Shown one piece after another: positions 1 through 9,494 of a stretch of DNA of 39,860 nucleotides. The notes below the pieces were generated by a model, which worked only from the letters and a program-made list of their open reading frames with translations, had not been told where the DNA came from and did not search any database. The stretch is from Clostridia bacterium (lineage in GTDB: Bacteria > Bacillota > Clostridia > Oscillospirales > CAG-272): contig CAAFYZ010000051.1 of NCBI GenBank assembly GCA_900767415.1, positions 1-39,860 on the forward strand, read 5' to 3'. The first letter of the stretch is position 1, and every line of letters starts with the position of its first letter. Made by a program: the position numbers and the translations under genes.

Positions 1-957
1 CGTTCCACCGTCTTCAAATTCAAAAGGAATATACATCAAATCCCGCAATGCCCAGCGAACAGCATCCTGACGCTCCGGCTGCACATAGAACACGAGGAAT
101 CCCCCGCCACCAGCACCGAGCAGTTTTCCGCCAAGTGCGCCGGCAGCTATGCCTCTTGCATACAGATCATCAATGCTATTCGTCGAAACCGAAGAACCTG
201 TTTGACGCTTCAGTTTCCAAGTGTGATCAAGCATTCTTCCAAAATCATCGAGGTCGGTATTCTTGTCCGTCAAAATGCGCTCCGCATCATCAACGAGTGC
301 AAGCATCTTCTTAAGTTGAGCAGTCTTATCCTGCTTACCTACAGCATTTGCTTTCTGCACATCGGAGGAGAAACGAGTAAAGTTTGTAAAGAACATCATC
401 AAATTGTTATTAAGCTGCTTTTTACGATCCGGTGAGATAATCACCGGCAACACCTCATAGCCGCCCGCATTAAAATTGATTCGGTTAAATCCACCAAAGG
501 ATGCGGCAATTTGATCTTGCCAGCCACCTGCCTCCTGACACAGGTTGCGCTCAAGGTAAATTGCTTCGTCCGCCAACTTTTTCTTGTCCGCATACTTTCC
601 CTTTAAGGCATAGAACGCATTCAACATTCCAACCGCGAAGGAACTGGATGTTCCCAAACCGGAACGAGCCGGAAGATCGGCTTCATATGTAAGACGAATC
701 TCGTGCATATCAAGCATCTTCATCGCATTTCGGATTGCCGGATGCTGAACATCGCCTATATTTGTCACGCGCTCCGTCTTTGAGTAGGAAAGCTCCGTAG
801 AATAATCAAAGAACCGTGGCAAATGCCGAACGTTCACATAGCAATATTTGTCGAAGGTGGTGGAAAGTACAGCTCCACCATTCTCCCTAAAAAAGCTTTC
901 CATATCGGTGCCGCCACCGAAGAAGGACATACGGAATGGTGTTTTCGTGATAATCAT
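1..957 (-). CDS. GHMP-family sugar kinase, D-glycero-D-manno-heptose 7-phosphate kinase-like (3' end cut by window)
   Basis: The minus-strand frame is open from an ATG at 957 to the window edge (319 codons, no stop). A purine-rich ribosome site (GGGAGAG) sits just upstream of the ATG. The N-terminus TPFRMSFFGGGTD and the glycine/serine-rich ATP loop LPARSGLGTSSSFAVG (about residue 95) are GHMP-kinase motif 1 and 2; a third glycine-rich motif, LLGAGGGGFLVF, lies near residue 285. This arrangement is typical of HddA, which phosphorylates heptose 7-phosphate at C1 on the way to GDP-heptose; fucose or other sugar kinases of the same family are possible. Only a short C-terminal tail appears to be missing, because the visible end (IPFEFEDGGT) resembles the usual C-terminus. 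It follows the flippase gene by about 40 bases and is the last visible gene of the polysaccharide operon. If HddA is right, the other heptose genes should lie just outside the window. Confidence 0.8.
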   Translation of the reverse strand, partial: MIITKTPFRMSFFGGGTDMESFFRENGGAVLSTTFDKYCYVNVRHLPRFFDYSTELSYSKTERVTNIGDVQHPAIRNAMKMLDMHEIRLTYEADLPARSGLGTSSSFAVGMLNAFYALKGKYADKKKLADEAIYLERNLCQEAGGWQDQIAASFGGFNRINFNAGGYEVLPVIISPDRKKQLNNNLMMFFTNFTRFSSDVQKANAVGKQDKTAQLKKMLALVDDAERILTDKNTDLDDFGRMLDHTWKLKRQTGSSVSTNSIDDLYARGIAAGALGGKLLGAGGGGFLVFYVQPERQDAVRWALRDLMYIPFEFEDGGT

Positions 958-999
958 AGTTTTCTCTCCCTAGTAGTATCTTTATTCAGTAGGACCTCT

Positions 1000-2526
1000 T
1001 CAGTGATTGCCATTTAAAAGCTTATTTTTAAGCAGACACCATTCGTCTTTATTCAATACGATTACCATATGAACAACAGTTCCGATCAGCGCACAACACA
1101 ATGCAACTACAATTAGTCCAAGCCAAGAAGAAGGGTAATACATGATGCTGATTCCTTTAAAAACAGCCAACAAAACAGCACTACTTGCAATATGTCTCAC
1201 CAAAGTCGGGTAGAAAGTCGTCAGCTTAATCCTCAGGCAATGCGACACGTACATCGGATTAAACACGAAGTTGACCATCCATGTAAGGAATGTAGTCGTC
1301 AACACTACTGCATATAAGCCAGCGTCAAAATATTTAATAAGCACATACATTCCCGCCACGTTTAAGAGACCAGAAAGTATTGTAATATAGCATGGAATTT
1401 TATTTCTAACTGTCAATGTATATCCATAGTAAAGCGGGCAAACTGCGCCCTCAATCACACTACCAATGATTGTGATAATCGAAACCATTTGCAGGACGGT
1501 CACATCCTGACTCGGTGTCCAAAGTTTATAATACACCGAGCCAAATATGCAAAAACCAGCAAAGGCAATGTTTGAAATCGTTCCATTAAATTTGATTGCG
1601 GTCTTAAAAGACTTGATTAGCGCATTTTTATCGCCATTTGCGTAGTATTTCAGTTGAACTGGTTGAAATGCATTAGCAACCAGCTGGTACAAAGTCGAAA
1701 AAATCGTTGAAATAGTTTTAACAATCGCCAATTGACCAGCCGCAAGTGCTGAAAGCATCATATTGGAAATCAATAAATCAAGCCCTGTGTTCAAGGTATT
1801 TCCTAGGTTATTTATCGAATTCCAGATTCCTGCGCTTAAAAGCCGTTTTACTGCTTCGACAGAAAAACAACCTTTTTCCAGCTTAAGATCCGGTGTATAT
1901 TTTTTTGTAATCAGTACATTTATAACCAGAATAACAGCAGATGATACAATCAATCCCATGCCTACAAAGTAAACACGTGGTTCTAGCAGAGTAAAAGCTA
2001 GAATTAACACCGCCGCTTCTGCGACATATGAAATCGTTCTTGCCAAACTGCCAAGCTCAAGTCTATTCTTTATTGTTGTGGCAGTCAAAAAGACTGTACT
2101 ACAGGACAGGATCAAGAAGTTCAATGTATCAAGAAGAAACAGCAGTTTTACATCTCTGATTAATTCCGTCGGGATGGACAAGAAATGATCCAAATTGACA
2201 ATTAGTATTGTTGTTACGGCAAAAATCGCACCTGAAAGAATTAGATCCGCAAAAAATACAGAATTATAGTAATTTTTCGCTTTTTTTAAATTACCCTTGT
2301 GATATTCTATGGATATATATCTAGCGGAAAAGGAATTCAACGCAACCGTAAAAATTGAAGCATAGTTTGCAAAGGTCTTTGCCAGCGAAACAAACCCATA
2401 TGCCTCTGTTCCAATATTTTCGGTAATATACGGTGTTAAAATCAGTGAAATAATATAATTTACAGCAACTGCCATAAATGAAAATATTACTGAGACCACA
2501 AACTGCTTGCTTGTGCTTCTTGCCAT
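1000..2526 (-). CDS. Polysaccharide flippase (Wzx-like, MATE/MOP superfamily)
   Basis: This predicted integral membrane protein of 508 residues is made almost entirely of hydrophobic helices, in the pattern of lipid-linked repeat-unit flippases (polysaccharide biosynthesis/export family). The family moves undecaprenyl-pyrophosphate-linked oligosaccharide across the cytoplasmic membrane. The early segment ITENIGTEAYGFVSLAKTF is the kind of N-terminal helix 1-2 loop seen in this family. I chose the ATG at 2526 (MARSTSKQF) because GAGGAGA lies about 11 bases upstream. The longer in-frame ATG at 2565 overlaps the previous gene and has no clear ribosome site. It sits between an acyltransferase and the sugar kinase, in the same transcription unit as a Wzy-like protein and glycosyltransferases, which together indicate a Wzx/Wzy-dependent pathway. 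The substrate cannot be predicted. Confidence 0.85.
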   Translation of the reverse strand: MARSTSKQFVVSVIFSFMAVAVNYIISLILTPYITENIGTEAYGFVSLAKTFANYASIFTVALNSFSARYISIEYHKGNLKKAKNYYNSVFFADLILSGAIFAVTTILIVNLDHFLSIPTELIRDVKLLFLLDTLNFLILSCSTVFLTATTIKNRLELGSLARTISYVAEAAVLILAFTLLEPRVYFVGMGLIVSSAVILVINVLITKKYTPDLKLEKGCFSVEAVKRLLSAGIWNSINNLGNTLNTGLDLLISNMMLSALAAGQLAIVKTISTIFSTLYQLVANAFQPVQLKYYANGDKNALIKSFKTAIKFNGTISNIAFAGFCIFGSVYYKLWTPSQDVTVLQMVSIITIIGSVIEGAVCPLYYGYTLTVRNKIPCYITILSGLLNVAGMYVLIKYFDAGLYAVVLTTTFLTWMVNFVFNPMYVSHCLRIKLTTFYPTLVRHIASSAVLLAVFKGISIMYYPSSWLGLIVVALCCALIGTVVHMVIVLNKDEWCLLKNKLLNGNH

Positions 2527-2548
2527 AAATTGATGTTCTCCTCTATTT

Positions 2549-3259
2549 TCAGAGACCACAGTCATTTAGAAACTCTTCATACGAAGCATAAATCGGTTTC
2601 GATTGAAGGAAGCACTTGCAAATATGCTCATAATCATCGCCCGTTAAGGTGAAGAAGTTTTTATGCAACTCTATGCTTTCTTGTGTTCGAGGAGCATATA
2701 ACCAATAAAAACCGTCCTTCATTTCTTCAACTGTTGGCCGCCGTCCTGTATTATGATAAATTTCCAATGCACATCTTCTTGCATCGTCCACCCATCTGTT
2801 TTTTCTTTTTTGGTAATACTCATCCAGCGTGCAAACAACTCTTGCCGGATTTCCGGCAATTACAACATTATCAGGGTACACTCCCCCGACAACGGATCCG
2901 GCACCCACAATACAATTGTTTCCAATCGTCGTTCCGGGAAGGATAATTGCATTCATTCCCAAAAAACAATTATCGCCAATTCTCGTTGGTGCAGTGCCTC
3001 CAACAAATTCGCCAAATACACGACGTGCCACTGCAATCGAATAATCATGCGCCAAAATAACAACTCCAGTCGTTATCTTACAATAGGATCCAATAGAAAT
3101 CAGATGTGGTTTTTGAATATCGATTGATGTATGCCTCGGCGAATAAAAAATAGTGTGATCTCCAACGTAAATATTATTTCGTTTAAGATAATTAATATAT
3201 GCTTCATTTGAGCCATGATTAGGATCAATTATTTTCTTTAGCCAGTTAGTCAAATTCAT
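2549..3259 (-). CDS. Left-handed beta-helix (hexapeptide) acyltransferase
   Basis: The protein has 236 residues, with hexapeptide-repeat coils in its central part (for example IGDNCFLGMNAIILPGTTIG, about residues 90-110). These are followed by the loop VVGGVYPDNVVIAGNPARVV, which closes the CoA-binding site in maltose/galactoside-type acetyltransferases. It probably O- or N-acylates a sugar of the polysaccharide in the cytoplasm. The C-terminal ~80 residues (ending NDCGL) lie outside the helix and are not recognised. The ATG at 3259 is preferred over 3292 because AGAGAGG lies about 9 bases upstream. It overlaps the upstream polymerase gene by 14 bases, suggesting translational coupling. The transferred group and the acceptor are unknown. 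Confidence 0.85.
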   Translation of the reverse strand: MNLTNWLKKIIDPNHGSNEAYINYLKRNNIYVGDHTIFYSPRHTSIDIQKPHLISIGSYCKITTGVVILAHDYSIAVARRVFGEFVGGTAPTRIGDNCFLGMNAIILPGTTIGNNCIVGAGSVVGGVYPDNVVIAGNPARVVCTLDEYYQKRKNRWVDDARRCALEIYHNTGRRPTVEEMKDGFYWLYAPRTQESIELHKNFFTLTGDDYEHICKCFLQSKPIYASYEEFLNDCGL

Positions 3260-4469
3260 AATTGTTTTTTCCTCTCTCATCAAATTGTTCACTAAGCACC
3301 ATCATATAGTAGACAAACATCGAAAGCGCTTGGCCGTAATAATTCTCCATAAAACTCATTATTACAAACAAGAGCTGAAAGTAAAAAGACGCTTCTACTG
3401 ATTTTGAGGCTATTGTTTCATTCTTTTTCCTTTTATAGGAACGAATCAGCAAAAGTATATAGGGTGCAAAAAACAGCATTGCACCTATAATTCCTCTTTC
3501 GACCAGTACTGCTATATATGCATTGTCAACCGAACCGCCACCGCCAGTGACATTGGCGCGCCCAACTCCATATCCAAACAGCGGATAATTCCACAAATTA
3601 TCTAATGCAATTTTCCAGATGTTTTGACGACCATTCATCATATTGCCTGAAAGGCGACTAAATTTATCCAGAATACCTTGCATTCCAGGAATTTTGTCAA
3701 TTCCAAAATACAGCAAAAACAAGATGCCCACTATAAGGAGCAACACGCGAGAAAATTTACTCTTTCTGGTATCGAAATATGCATACGTCAAAATTAATAA
3801 TATTGCCAAGAAAGACCCTCGACGAGTTGCAAACAAAATGCCTGTAACAAGCAGAAGAATCAATATCAAATATGCAATTTTCTTGACAGTTTTCACTTCG
3901 TGCTTGGCATTAACAGCACATACAATTGCTCCAAATGTCATGTACATAGCTGTAACACTAGTTTGGACTGCAAAACCATAATACGACGAATTATACGTCA
4001 TATGATATAAAATATCGCTATGTGAATAGGATGGAAGTAACGGCAGGATAACGCTCTTATACACGCTCGGAAAAAGTACTTGCACATAAATACAAATCAA
4101 ATGAATCACACAGAAGAATAGTATTTGTGCCCTTATGGTTTCTCCGTTTGTGTATCTGGCAATCATTGCTGCTACGCAAAGATAAACAAAAAAGTACAAG
4201 TCGTTGCTAACCGCTGTCCATGGATCCGCTGAAAAAAAGCAAAGAGATAAACCGAGAAAGGAGAAGGATAAAATTTCTATCTCTGCGCCTTCAAGTTGAA
4301 CTCTGTTATAAAGTGCCACTCCAATAGACACTAGAAATGCCAATGGCCAAAAAATCTTTGGGTTAAGCCGTAGCACGAATGATGATGCAAAGAAAAAGTG
4401 CCAAAGTATAATAAATGTTACAACATTTGAAACACTATACTTCTTTGTCTGTAATTGTTTGGCTGCCAT
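3246..4469 (-). CDS. O-antigen ligase/polymerase-like membrane protein (Wzy-like)
   Basis: This 407-residue protein has many hydrophobic segments. Late in the protein it carries a large polar loop with NPLFGYGVGR-type sequence (here NYPLFGYGVGRANV) followed by DNAYIAVLVERGIIG. That is the hallmark of the O-antigen ligase/Wzy polymerase superfamily, where the loop holds catalytic Arg/His-type residues. In this operon it most likely polymerises lipid-linked repeat units outside the membrane; a ligase role cannot be excluded from sequence alone. The start codon overlaps the stop of the upstream acetyltransferase (TAATG), a typical coupled junction. The low sequence conservation of the family means the linkage formed cannot be predicted. 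Confidence 0.8.
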   Translation of the reverse strand: MAAKQLQTKKYSVSNVVTFIILWHFFFASSFVLRLNPKIFWPLAFLVSIGVALYNRVQLEGAEIEILSFSFLGLSLCFFSADPWTAVSNDLYFFVYLCVAAMIARYTNGETIRAQILFFCVIHLICIYVQVLFPSVYKSVILPLLPSYSHSDILYHMTYNSSYYGFAVQTSVTAMYMTFGAIVCAVNAKHEVKTVKKIAYLILILLLVTGILFATRRGSFLAILLILTYAYFDTRKSKFSRVLLLIVGILFLLYFGIDKIPGMQGILDKFSRLSGNMMNGRQNIWKIALDNLWNYPLFGYGVGRANVTGGGGSVDNAYIAVLVERGIIGAMLFFAPYILLLIRSYKRKKNETIASKSVEASFYFQLLFVIMSFMENYYGQALSMFVYYMMVLSEQFDERGKNNYEFD

Positions 4470-5023
4470 TAGGTCTTATTCCTTTCACCCTTCACTTCCC
4501 ACGCATTTTGAATAAATTCAGGATGCTGATTGTAATTCAAAATTCTTGCAGGATTTCCCGCTACCGTTGCTCCATCCGGAATATCCCTTGTAACTACGCT
4601 TCCTGCCCCTATTGTGACATTATCTCCTATAGTGACCCCGCCAATTATACAGACACTAGGTCCGATGTATACGTTACTTCCAATAGTCGCACCTACGTCA
4701 TTATTTGTTCCAATCGTTGTAAATTGACTAATATTCACGTTGTTCCCAAATTTTGTATATCTGCTGACAACAATTGGACCTCCGTGTCCAATATAGAATC
4801 CATATCCAATTTGGCATCGGTAGCTAATCTGCATATTTGTATTTAGAAATCTATTAAGATAGTAAAGACCTCGTGCTACCTTTCCTTTTAAGCCCTTTTC
4901 ATTTCCTAGCCGCACATAAACCTGATGCCGAAACGACCTATTATAAATAAAGTTGGCCATTGCCGCTGAAAGAGAGGTTTTTCCTGAATACCTAAAGAGA
5001 TCACTTTTTATATACTCATTCAT
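4469..5023 (-). CDS. Serine acetyltransferase-like hexapeptide transferase
   Basis: The 184-residue protein resembles the CysE/serine O-acetyltransferase fold used in polysaccharide clusters. It has a helical N-terminus, then hexapeptide coils (VYIGPSVCIIGGVTIG, IGAGSVVTRDIPDG) ending in the standard VAGNPARIL loop. The motif GYGFYIGHGGPIVV around residues 75-88 matches the catalytic His region of this family. Its place among four glycosyltransferases, and the absence of a cysteine synthase gene nearby, argue for acetylation of a glycan or nucleotide sugar rather than cysteine synthesis. Its start overlaps the end of the upstream glycosyltransferase by 8 bases and its stop overlaps the polymerase start by one. 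Confidence 0.85.
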   Translation of the reverse strand: MNEYIKSDLFRYSGKTSLSAAMANFIYNRSFRHQVYVRLGNEKGLKGKVARGLYYLNRFLNTNMQISYRCQIGYGFYIGHGGPIVVSRYTKFGNNVNISQFTTIGTNNDVGATIGSNVYIGPSVCIIGGVTIGDNVTIGAGSVVTRDIPDGATVAGNPARILNYNQHPEFIQNAWEVKGERNKT

Positions 5024-6125
5024 TGGTTTCCAATATCCTTTCTAAGAGAATCAGTATATTTTTATTCCAATCATACGTTTCATTATAATATTCGCGGATC
5101 TCTTGATTTTCTTTCCCGCTTCTATCGATATTGTATACATACAGAAGTTTTCCAAGTTCTGCATCATCCTTAAAAACAAATCCGGTGCGATTCTCGATAA
5201 CCAACTCCTGCAGCCCATTAATATTTGACACAATTACAGGCTTTCCATATTTATAGGCAATTGGCAGAACCCCACTTTGAGACGCTTCATAATATGGAAG
5301 AACAACAACACCGCAATGTTGAAAGAGCCATATCATTTCGCCATCACTAATAAATCGTGTTAGACACACCGTGTGATCTTTATCGGATGTTCTAAAATGT
5401 TCACCTGATAAGTTCTTTCCCGCAATAACCAGTGGAAGTGTGTATTTTTTGTCCAAGCAGTTTTCAGCCTGGACCCTCACAAGTCTATCAACGCCCTTAT
5501 ATTTATCAATCCGGCCAAAAAAGAGTGCAAATCCATCTAAATCCTTGTACTTATTCAGTTCCTCTGGCACAATTGGAGATGCCGGCATTACATGCGCGCC
5601 CAGTGGAAATATAACAGTCTTTCTTACATATTGTGGATAGCACTTACAGAAAATCCGATAGGAATTTTCGGATAATAAAATAACCTTTCCCGCTCTTCTG
5701 TAAGCTTGTTTAGCAAGAGTTTTCCGAACAAATTCCGAAATTTCTTTATATAACGTCTTTTTCTGCGGATGTGGATTTACATCATGAATTACAATGGCAC
5801 ATTTTATCTTTTTTGAAAGAGCGCTTACAACAGCGGATGCTTTTATCGCATCGTCCACTGCAATAAAACAGCCCGGATCACTCTTGATAATCTCTGCCGC
5901 CAACTCTTTAGTCCTTTTTTCCACGGAAAATGAAAATTTTGGCAGATTATACTCAACGACCGAATCCAAGACCTCACCTACACACTTGTTTTTACTTCCT
6001 ACCGGAACATAAAGAGAGAATTCTCTTCCGATATTTTTCAAAGTGAGTGCCATCTGATTTGCAAGTTGGAGTATTCCCCCATGATTCAATGCCGTAAAAA
6101 TGATAACTTTTTTACTGTCTGGCAT
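5016..6125 (-). CDS. GT4-type glycosyltransferase
   Basis: The 369-residue protein has a two-domain GT-B layout. The second half carries FALFFGRIDKYKGVDRLV (nucleotide-binding domain start) and YYEASQSGVLPIAYKYGKPV, which occupies the position of the usual EX7E motif. A starting NHGGILQLANQ loop fits the N-terminal acceptor domain. It is a cytoplasmic enzyme that should transfer a sugar from a nucleotide donor to the growing lipid-linked repeat unit. It is recognisably paralogous to the glycosyltransferase at 8365-9429, which shares the LFFGRI-YKG and ASQSG motifs. Only about 20 bases separate it from the upstream glycosyltransferase. The donor sugar and linkage cannot be inferred. Confidence 0.85.
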   Translation of the reverse strand: MPDSKKVIIFTALNHGGILQLANQMALTLKNIGREFSLYVPVGSKNKCVGEVLDSVVEYNLPKFSFSVEKRTKELAAEIIKSDPGCFIAVDDAIKASAVVSALSKKIKCAIVIHDVNPHPQKKTLYKEISEFVRKTLAKQAYRRAGKVILLSENSYRIFCKCYPQYVRKTVIFPLGAHVMPASPIVPEELNKYKDLDGFALFFGRIDKYKGVDRLVRVQAENCLDKKYTLPLVIAGKNLSGEHFRTSDKDHTVCLTRFISDGEMIWLFQHCGVVVLPYYEASQSGVLPIAYKYGKPVIVSNINGLQELVIENRTGFVFKDDAELGKLLYVYNIDRSGKENQEIREYYNETYDWNKNILILLERILETNE

Positions 6126-6145
6126 AGCGTAAATCCTCTCTTTTT

Positions 6146-7195
6146 TTAATCCTCAGTCAGGCAATATGCTTTGTCCAACTCATCTTTATATGTTTTAGTG
6201 TCTAGGATACACGCTGCCTTTTTAAGTGTTGCCTGCTGAAGTCTCTGCTGCAGTTCGCTGTTTTTTAGGATTTCAGCACATCGATCAATGAGTACACCAT
6301 CATCATCACTCAAATAGCCTGTCTTATCATCTTCGACAATTTCTTTCAGACCATCCGTTGGGGTACTTACGATAGGCACTCCAAGTGCCATTGCCTCCAA
6401 CGCGCACATTGGGAGTCCTTCCCAGCGTGAGGTCATAATCAGGATTTTAGCTTGTTTCATCGCTTTATATGGGTTGCTACTGTATCCCAGCATATCAATA
6501 AATTGCTCCGCACGATGTTCAGCAATAGCCTGCTTTGTCTCAGCTTCCAAATCACCTGTGCCAATAACCGCTGCCTTCAACTTCGGGTACTTCTCTGCCA
6601 CACCTGCAAGCACTTTTATGAGCCTCTGGGGGTTTTTTTGGGGGGTCAGTCTGCCCACATATACGATATCATAGGCATATTCTTTTGCGTCCTCTGCAGC
6701 CTTTTTGCAGACAGCAGACGAATCAATTACATTGTACAAAACGCTACTTTTCTTCTCAAACTTTTCGTGGAAAGCATATCCCTCATAAGCGGATTTCGAT
6801 ACCCAGAAGATATGCTTTGCTTTTTGGGCAGCATACCTGTAAAGCAACGCTTTCGCAGAGACTCCTCGAGAGTCAAAATTATTATTATGCACATGGGAAA
6901 TTAGGGGAATTTTCTCGCAAAGCAACGCGGCAAAAAAAGATGCCTTCATGTCATGGGCATGGATAATATCCGGCTTTTCAGTCCTGATAACACGCTTTAC
7001 CTCTGCTAAAGTCCATTCTTTCATAGGAACAAACCTGACATTGCGCTCTTTCAGTGCCTGCCGTATCTGTCCATCCGGACTGCAATAAAACATTTCATAA
7101 TTCGGATCATTTTTGAAACAAGCCATGATTTGACATGCCACGTTTTCCGCACCTGAAAAACTAGTGCCAGTCAGAAGGTGCATCACTTTTTTCAT
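6146..7195 (-). CDS. GT4-type glycosyltransferase
   Basis: This 349-residue GT-B protein begins with the nucleotide-independent loop LLTGTSFSGAENVACQIM, typical of GT4 N-terminal domains. It then has IVYVGRLTPQKNPQRLI at about residue 190 and the EX7E-type motif in SRWEGLPMCALEAMALGVP near residue 260. These are the donor-binding and catalytic signatures of retaining GT4 enzymes. It acts in the cytoplasm on the lipid-linked repeat unit. Only 4 bases separate it from the upstream glycosyltransferase, so it is clearly co-transcribed. The sugar donor is unknown. Confidence 0.88.
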   Translation of the reverse strand: MKKVMHLLTGTSFSGAENVACQIMACFKNDPNYEMFYCSPDGQIRQALKERNVRFVPMKEWTLAEVKRVIRTEKPDIIHAHDMKASFFAALLCEKIPLISHVHNNNFDSRGVSAKALLYRYAAQKAKHIFWVSKSAYEGYAFHEKFEKKSSVLYNVIDSSAVCKKAAEDAKEYAYDIVYVGRLTPQKNPQRLIKVLAGVAEKYPKLKAAVIGTGDLEAETKQAIAEHRAEQFIDMLGYSSNPYKAMKQAKILIMTSRWEGLPMCALEAMALGVPIVSTPTDGLKEIVEDDKTGYLSDDDGVLIDRCAEILKNSELQQRLQQATLKKAACILDTKTYKDELDKAYCLTED

Positions 7196-7199
7196 TTAG

Positions 7200-8348
7200 T
7201 TAGTCTCCTACGCTTTCGTACAAGTCTTTTAGACTTTTAACGGCATGTTCTAAGTCAAAGTTGACTACACGCCTTCTATTTCTCACAACTTCCTTTTGAG
7301 ATTCTTCGCTATTAATAATCCTTCTCATTTTATCTGCCAGCTCATCCGCATTTCGGGGATCAAATAAGTAATCACTGCCTTCCAGCAAATCTGTACAACC
7401 TCGAATTTTAGATGCTATACATGGAATTCCTGATGCCATTGCTTCCATTAGTGCTCCAGGCAATCCTTCCCGAAAGGATGTAAATACAAAGCAGTTACAT
7501 GCAAGCAATATTTCTGCAATGTTACTTTGGAAGCCAAGAAGTTTGACCCTATCAGCAATTCCAAGTTCCTTTGTCAAATGTGTTAAGAATTCTTTTTTAC
7601 TTCCCTCTCCACAAATAATGTAGTAAAGATTAGGATTATTTGTTTTGGCGAGGGCGCGTATCGCTACTTCTTGGTTTTTATTATCATTAAGCTCTCCCAC
7701 AGAGACGAAAATGTACGCAGAATCTTCAATCGCCCATTGCTTTCGCAAATCCTTCTTGATATTTGTCCCTCTTTCAGAGGACCTCAAATCGGCATCAAAT
7801 TTTGAAAGATCAACACCAACACCCGGAAGTTTAACAACTCTCCCATTTTTCTTTAGACGAAATTTTTGTGCCTGCTCATAGTCTGCATTATTGATGGTGA
7901 CAAGCATATCTGTATAATGTGCCAGCAACCGCTCAACCGGATAGTACAACAGCCAATTTTTAGCCGGTGCACCTTTCCAAAAGTGAAAACCATGCGCCTG
8001 ATAGATCACATAAGGAATGCCGGCTTTCTTGGCGCAGATTCGTCCTAAAACACCACCGATTGGTGTATTACAATGAACCACATCATAGTGTCCTTTTTTC
8101 ATAAGGCCTGTCAGTTGCTTTTTTGCAACCGTGTAGTTCTTCATATTCAAAGGATTTCTATCGCAATCAATATGCTCCGCTTTTATCCCATATTGCTTGC
8201 AATCCTCCTCATACAGTTCTTTATCCGCATGATCCATGTTGCTCACAATGGTAAAATCAATATCCAAATTTCTTGCCGCTATAATCGCCGAGCGCATAAA
8301 TCCATTGATTCTACAACCGGATTGACTTGTAACATATAATAGTTTCAT
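7200..8348 (-). CDS. GT4-type glycosyltransferase (CapM/EpsD-like)
   Basis: The 382-residue protein starts MKLLYVTSQSGCRINGFM. It contains VVHCNTPIGGVLGRICAKKA and the segment YVIYQAHGFHFWKGAP, a combination common in CapM/EpsD-type transferases that add the second sugar to the lipid-linked primer (often N-acetylgalactosamine or N-acetylglucosamine). The donor-domain motifs FVSVGELNDNKNQEVAI and SFREGLPGALMEAMASGIP (EX7E) are intact. It should act early in repeat-unit assembly, after the priming transferase. The gene follows the upstream glycosyltransferase by 16 bases. Its role as second-step enzyme is inferred from family resemblance only. Confidence 0.88.
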   Translation of the reverse strand: MKLLYVTSQSGCRINGFMRSAIIAARNLDIDFTIVSNMDHADKELYEEDCKQYGIKAEHIDCDRNPLNMKNYTVAKKQLTGLMKKGHYDVVHCNTPIGGVLGRICAKKAGIPYVIYQAHGFHFWKGAPAKNWLLYYPVERLLAHYTDMLVTINNADYEQAQKFRLKKNGRVVKLPGVGVDLSKFDADLRSSERGTNIKKDLRKQWAIEDSAYIFVSVGELNDNKNQEVAIRALAKTNNPNLYYIICGEGSKKEFLTHLTKELGIADRVKLLGFQSNIAEILLACNCFVFTSFREGLPGALMEAMASGIPCIASKIRGCTDLLEGSDYLFDPRNADELADKMRRIINSEESQKEVVRNRRRVVNFDLEHAVKSLKDLYESVGD

Positions 8349-8364
8349 TACTAATTCCTTCGTC

Positions 8365-9429
8365 TCAACAACTTAGCAGTTTAACAAACCGTTCCACTGC
8401 GCCACTCGTCGCATACTTCTTGCTACCATACTGATACGCATCCCGGCTCATCGCATCGTACTGCTCCACACTCAGCTGCATTACCTCTTTCAGCTTGGCT
8501 GCAAATTTCTGATTATCACCCGCCTCAACAAGATAACCGCTCTTTCCATCATCCACCTGCTCCGGAATGGCGCCCACAGCAAATGCAATAACAGGTCGGC
8601 TATACTTGTAAGCGTCGATAATGATGCCGGACTGAGAAGCAGAATTATACGGAACGATTACCCAGTCACAGTTAACGAATGCTTCTCGCATCTCTGCGTC
8701 TGTGACATAGTCGTTATTCAACTTTACATTTTTCTCTTTGGCAAGCTGATCCACAATACCCCGCATCTGCGGGTCAACGCGCCCAATTACATCAAACTGG
8801 ATATCCGGGCACAGGCGAACAATTTCCAAAAGGTTGTCTGCGCCTTTATACGGATTGATTCTCCCAAAGAACAGTGCGCGTCCATTATGTACCGGTGCTG
8901 TATATGCCGGATATCTACGCCACAGTTCCAGGTACTTCACACGCTCTGCGTCGATTCCATATCGGTTGATCATATCTTGAATATAGGTTTTATTACGCAG
9001 AACAATTGTATCTGCAACCTTGACAACCGCCTTATTCATCAAATCGACCATTTTGACCTGACTGTCGCCTTCATGCGGAATAACCTCATGTATCACCTGA
9101 TAGGTCTTGGCTTTTCCGGGCATCAACATAATCGGAAGATTCCAAGTATGCAAACTTTCAAAATAAATCGCATCAAAATGTTCCTTGCGGATACGATGAA
9201 TAATCGAAACCAACAGTGGGAGATTGAATGTTTTCTTCGTTACACCAGGCCTCTCCGGGCAGTCGACCAGCCATGTATGATCCGATTTCCGGAGTTCCAC
9301 CTTCGGAGTCTTGATGCAAAGCAAGTACGCATCCCAGTCACTTCGATTTCTCATTTCTTCGTACATTCCAAACAACGTATCCTGATGGTCTGCATTGTCT
9401 GAGAAAGTCACTAGAAGTACTTTTTTCAT
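8365..9429 (-). CDS. GT4-type glycosyltransferase
   Basis: This 354-residue GT-B protein has ALFFGRINPYKGADNLLEIV and NSASQSGIIIDAYKYSRPV in its donor domain. It is the closer paralogue of the protein at 5016-6125. The ATG at 9429 (MKKVLLVTF) is favoured over the in-frame ATG at 9450, because GAGAGG lies 8 bases upstream of it and the longer start would sit inside a hairpin arm. A perfect 16-bp stem hairpin ends about 20 bases before the start codon, so this gene begins a subcluster whose transcription may depend on read-through. The acceptor and donor are unknown. Confidence 0.86.
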   Translation of the reverse strand: MKKVLLVTFSDNADHQDTLFGMYEEMRNRSDWDAYLLCIKTPKVELRKSDHTWLVDCPERPGVTKKTFNLPLLVSIIHRIRKEHFDAIYFESLHTWNLPIMLMPGKAKTYQVIHEVIPHEGDSQVKMVDLMNKAVVKVADTIVLRNKTYIQDMINRYGIDAERVKYLELWRRYPAYTAPVHNGRALFFGRINPYKGADNLLEIVRLCPDIQFDVIGRVDPQMRGIVDQLAKEKNVKLNNDYVTDAEMREAFVNCDWVIVPYNSASQSGIIIDAYKYSRPVIAFAVGAIPEQVDDGKSGYLVEAGDNQKFAAKLKEVMQLSVEQYDAMSRDAYQYGSKKYATSGAVERFVKLLSC

Positions 9430-9448
9430 CTCGAATTCCTCTCCCGCC

Positions 9449-9489
9449 AAAACGGCTCAGACTCAATCTCAAAGAGTCTGAGCCGTTTT
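9449..9489 (-). terminator. Perfect hairpin, degenerate copy of the terminator at 10059
   Basis: The arms at 9449-9464 and 9474-9489 are perfectly complementary (16 bp around AACGGCTCAGACTC) with a 9-base loop. On the minus strand only four U residues follow before GGCGGG, so it is a weak intrinsic terminator for the operon. It is almost the same sequence as the hairpin at 10059-10099, which has a proper U tract. The two copies bracket a decayed gene remnant, which suggests a tandem duplication of gene end plus terminator. Confidence 0.6.
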
Positions 9490-9494
9490 TCCTT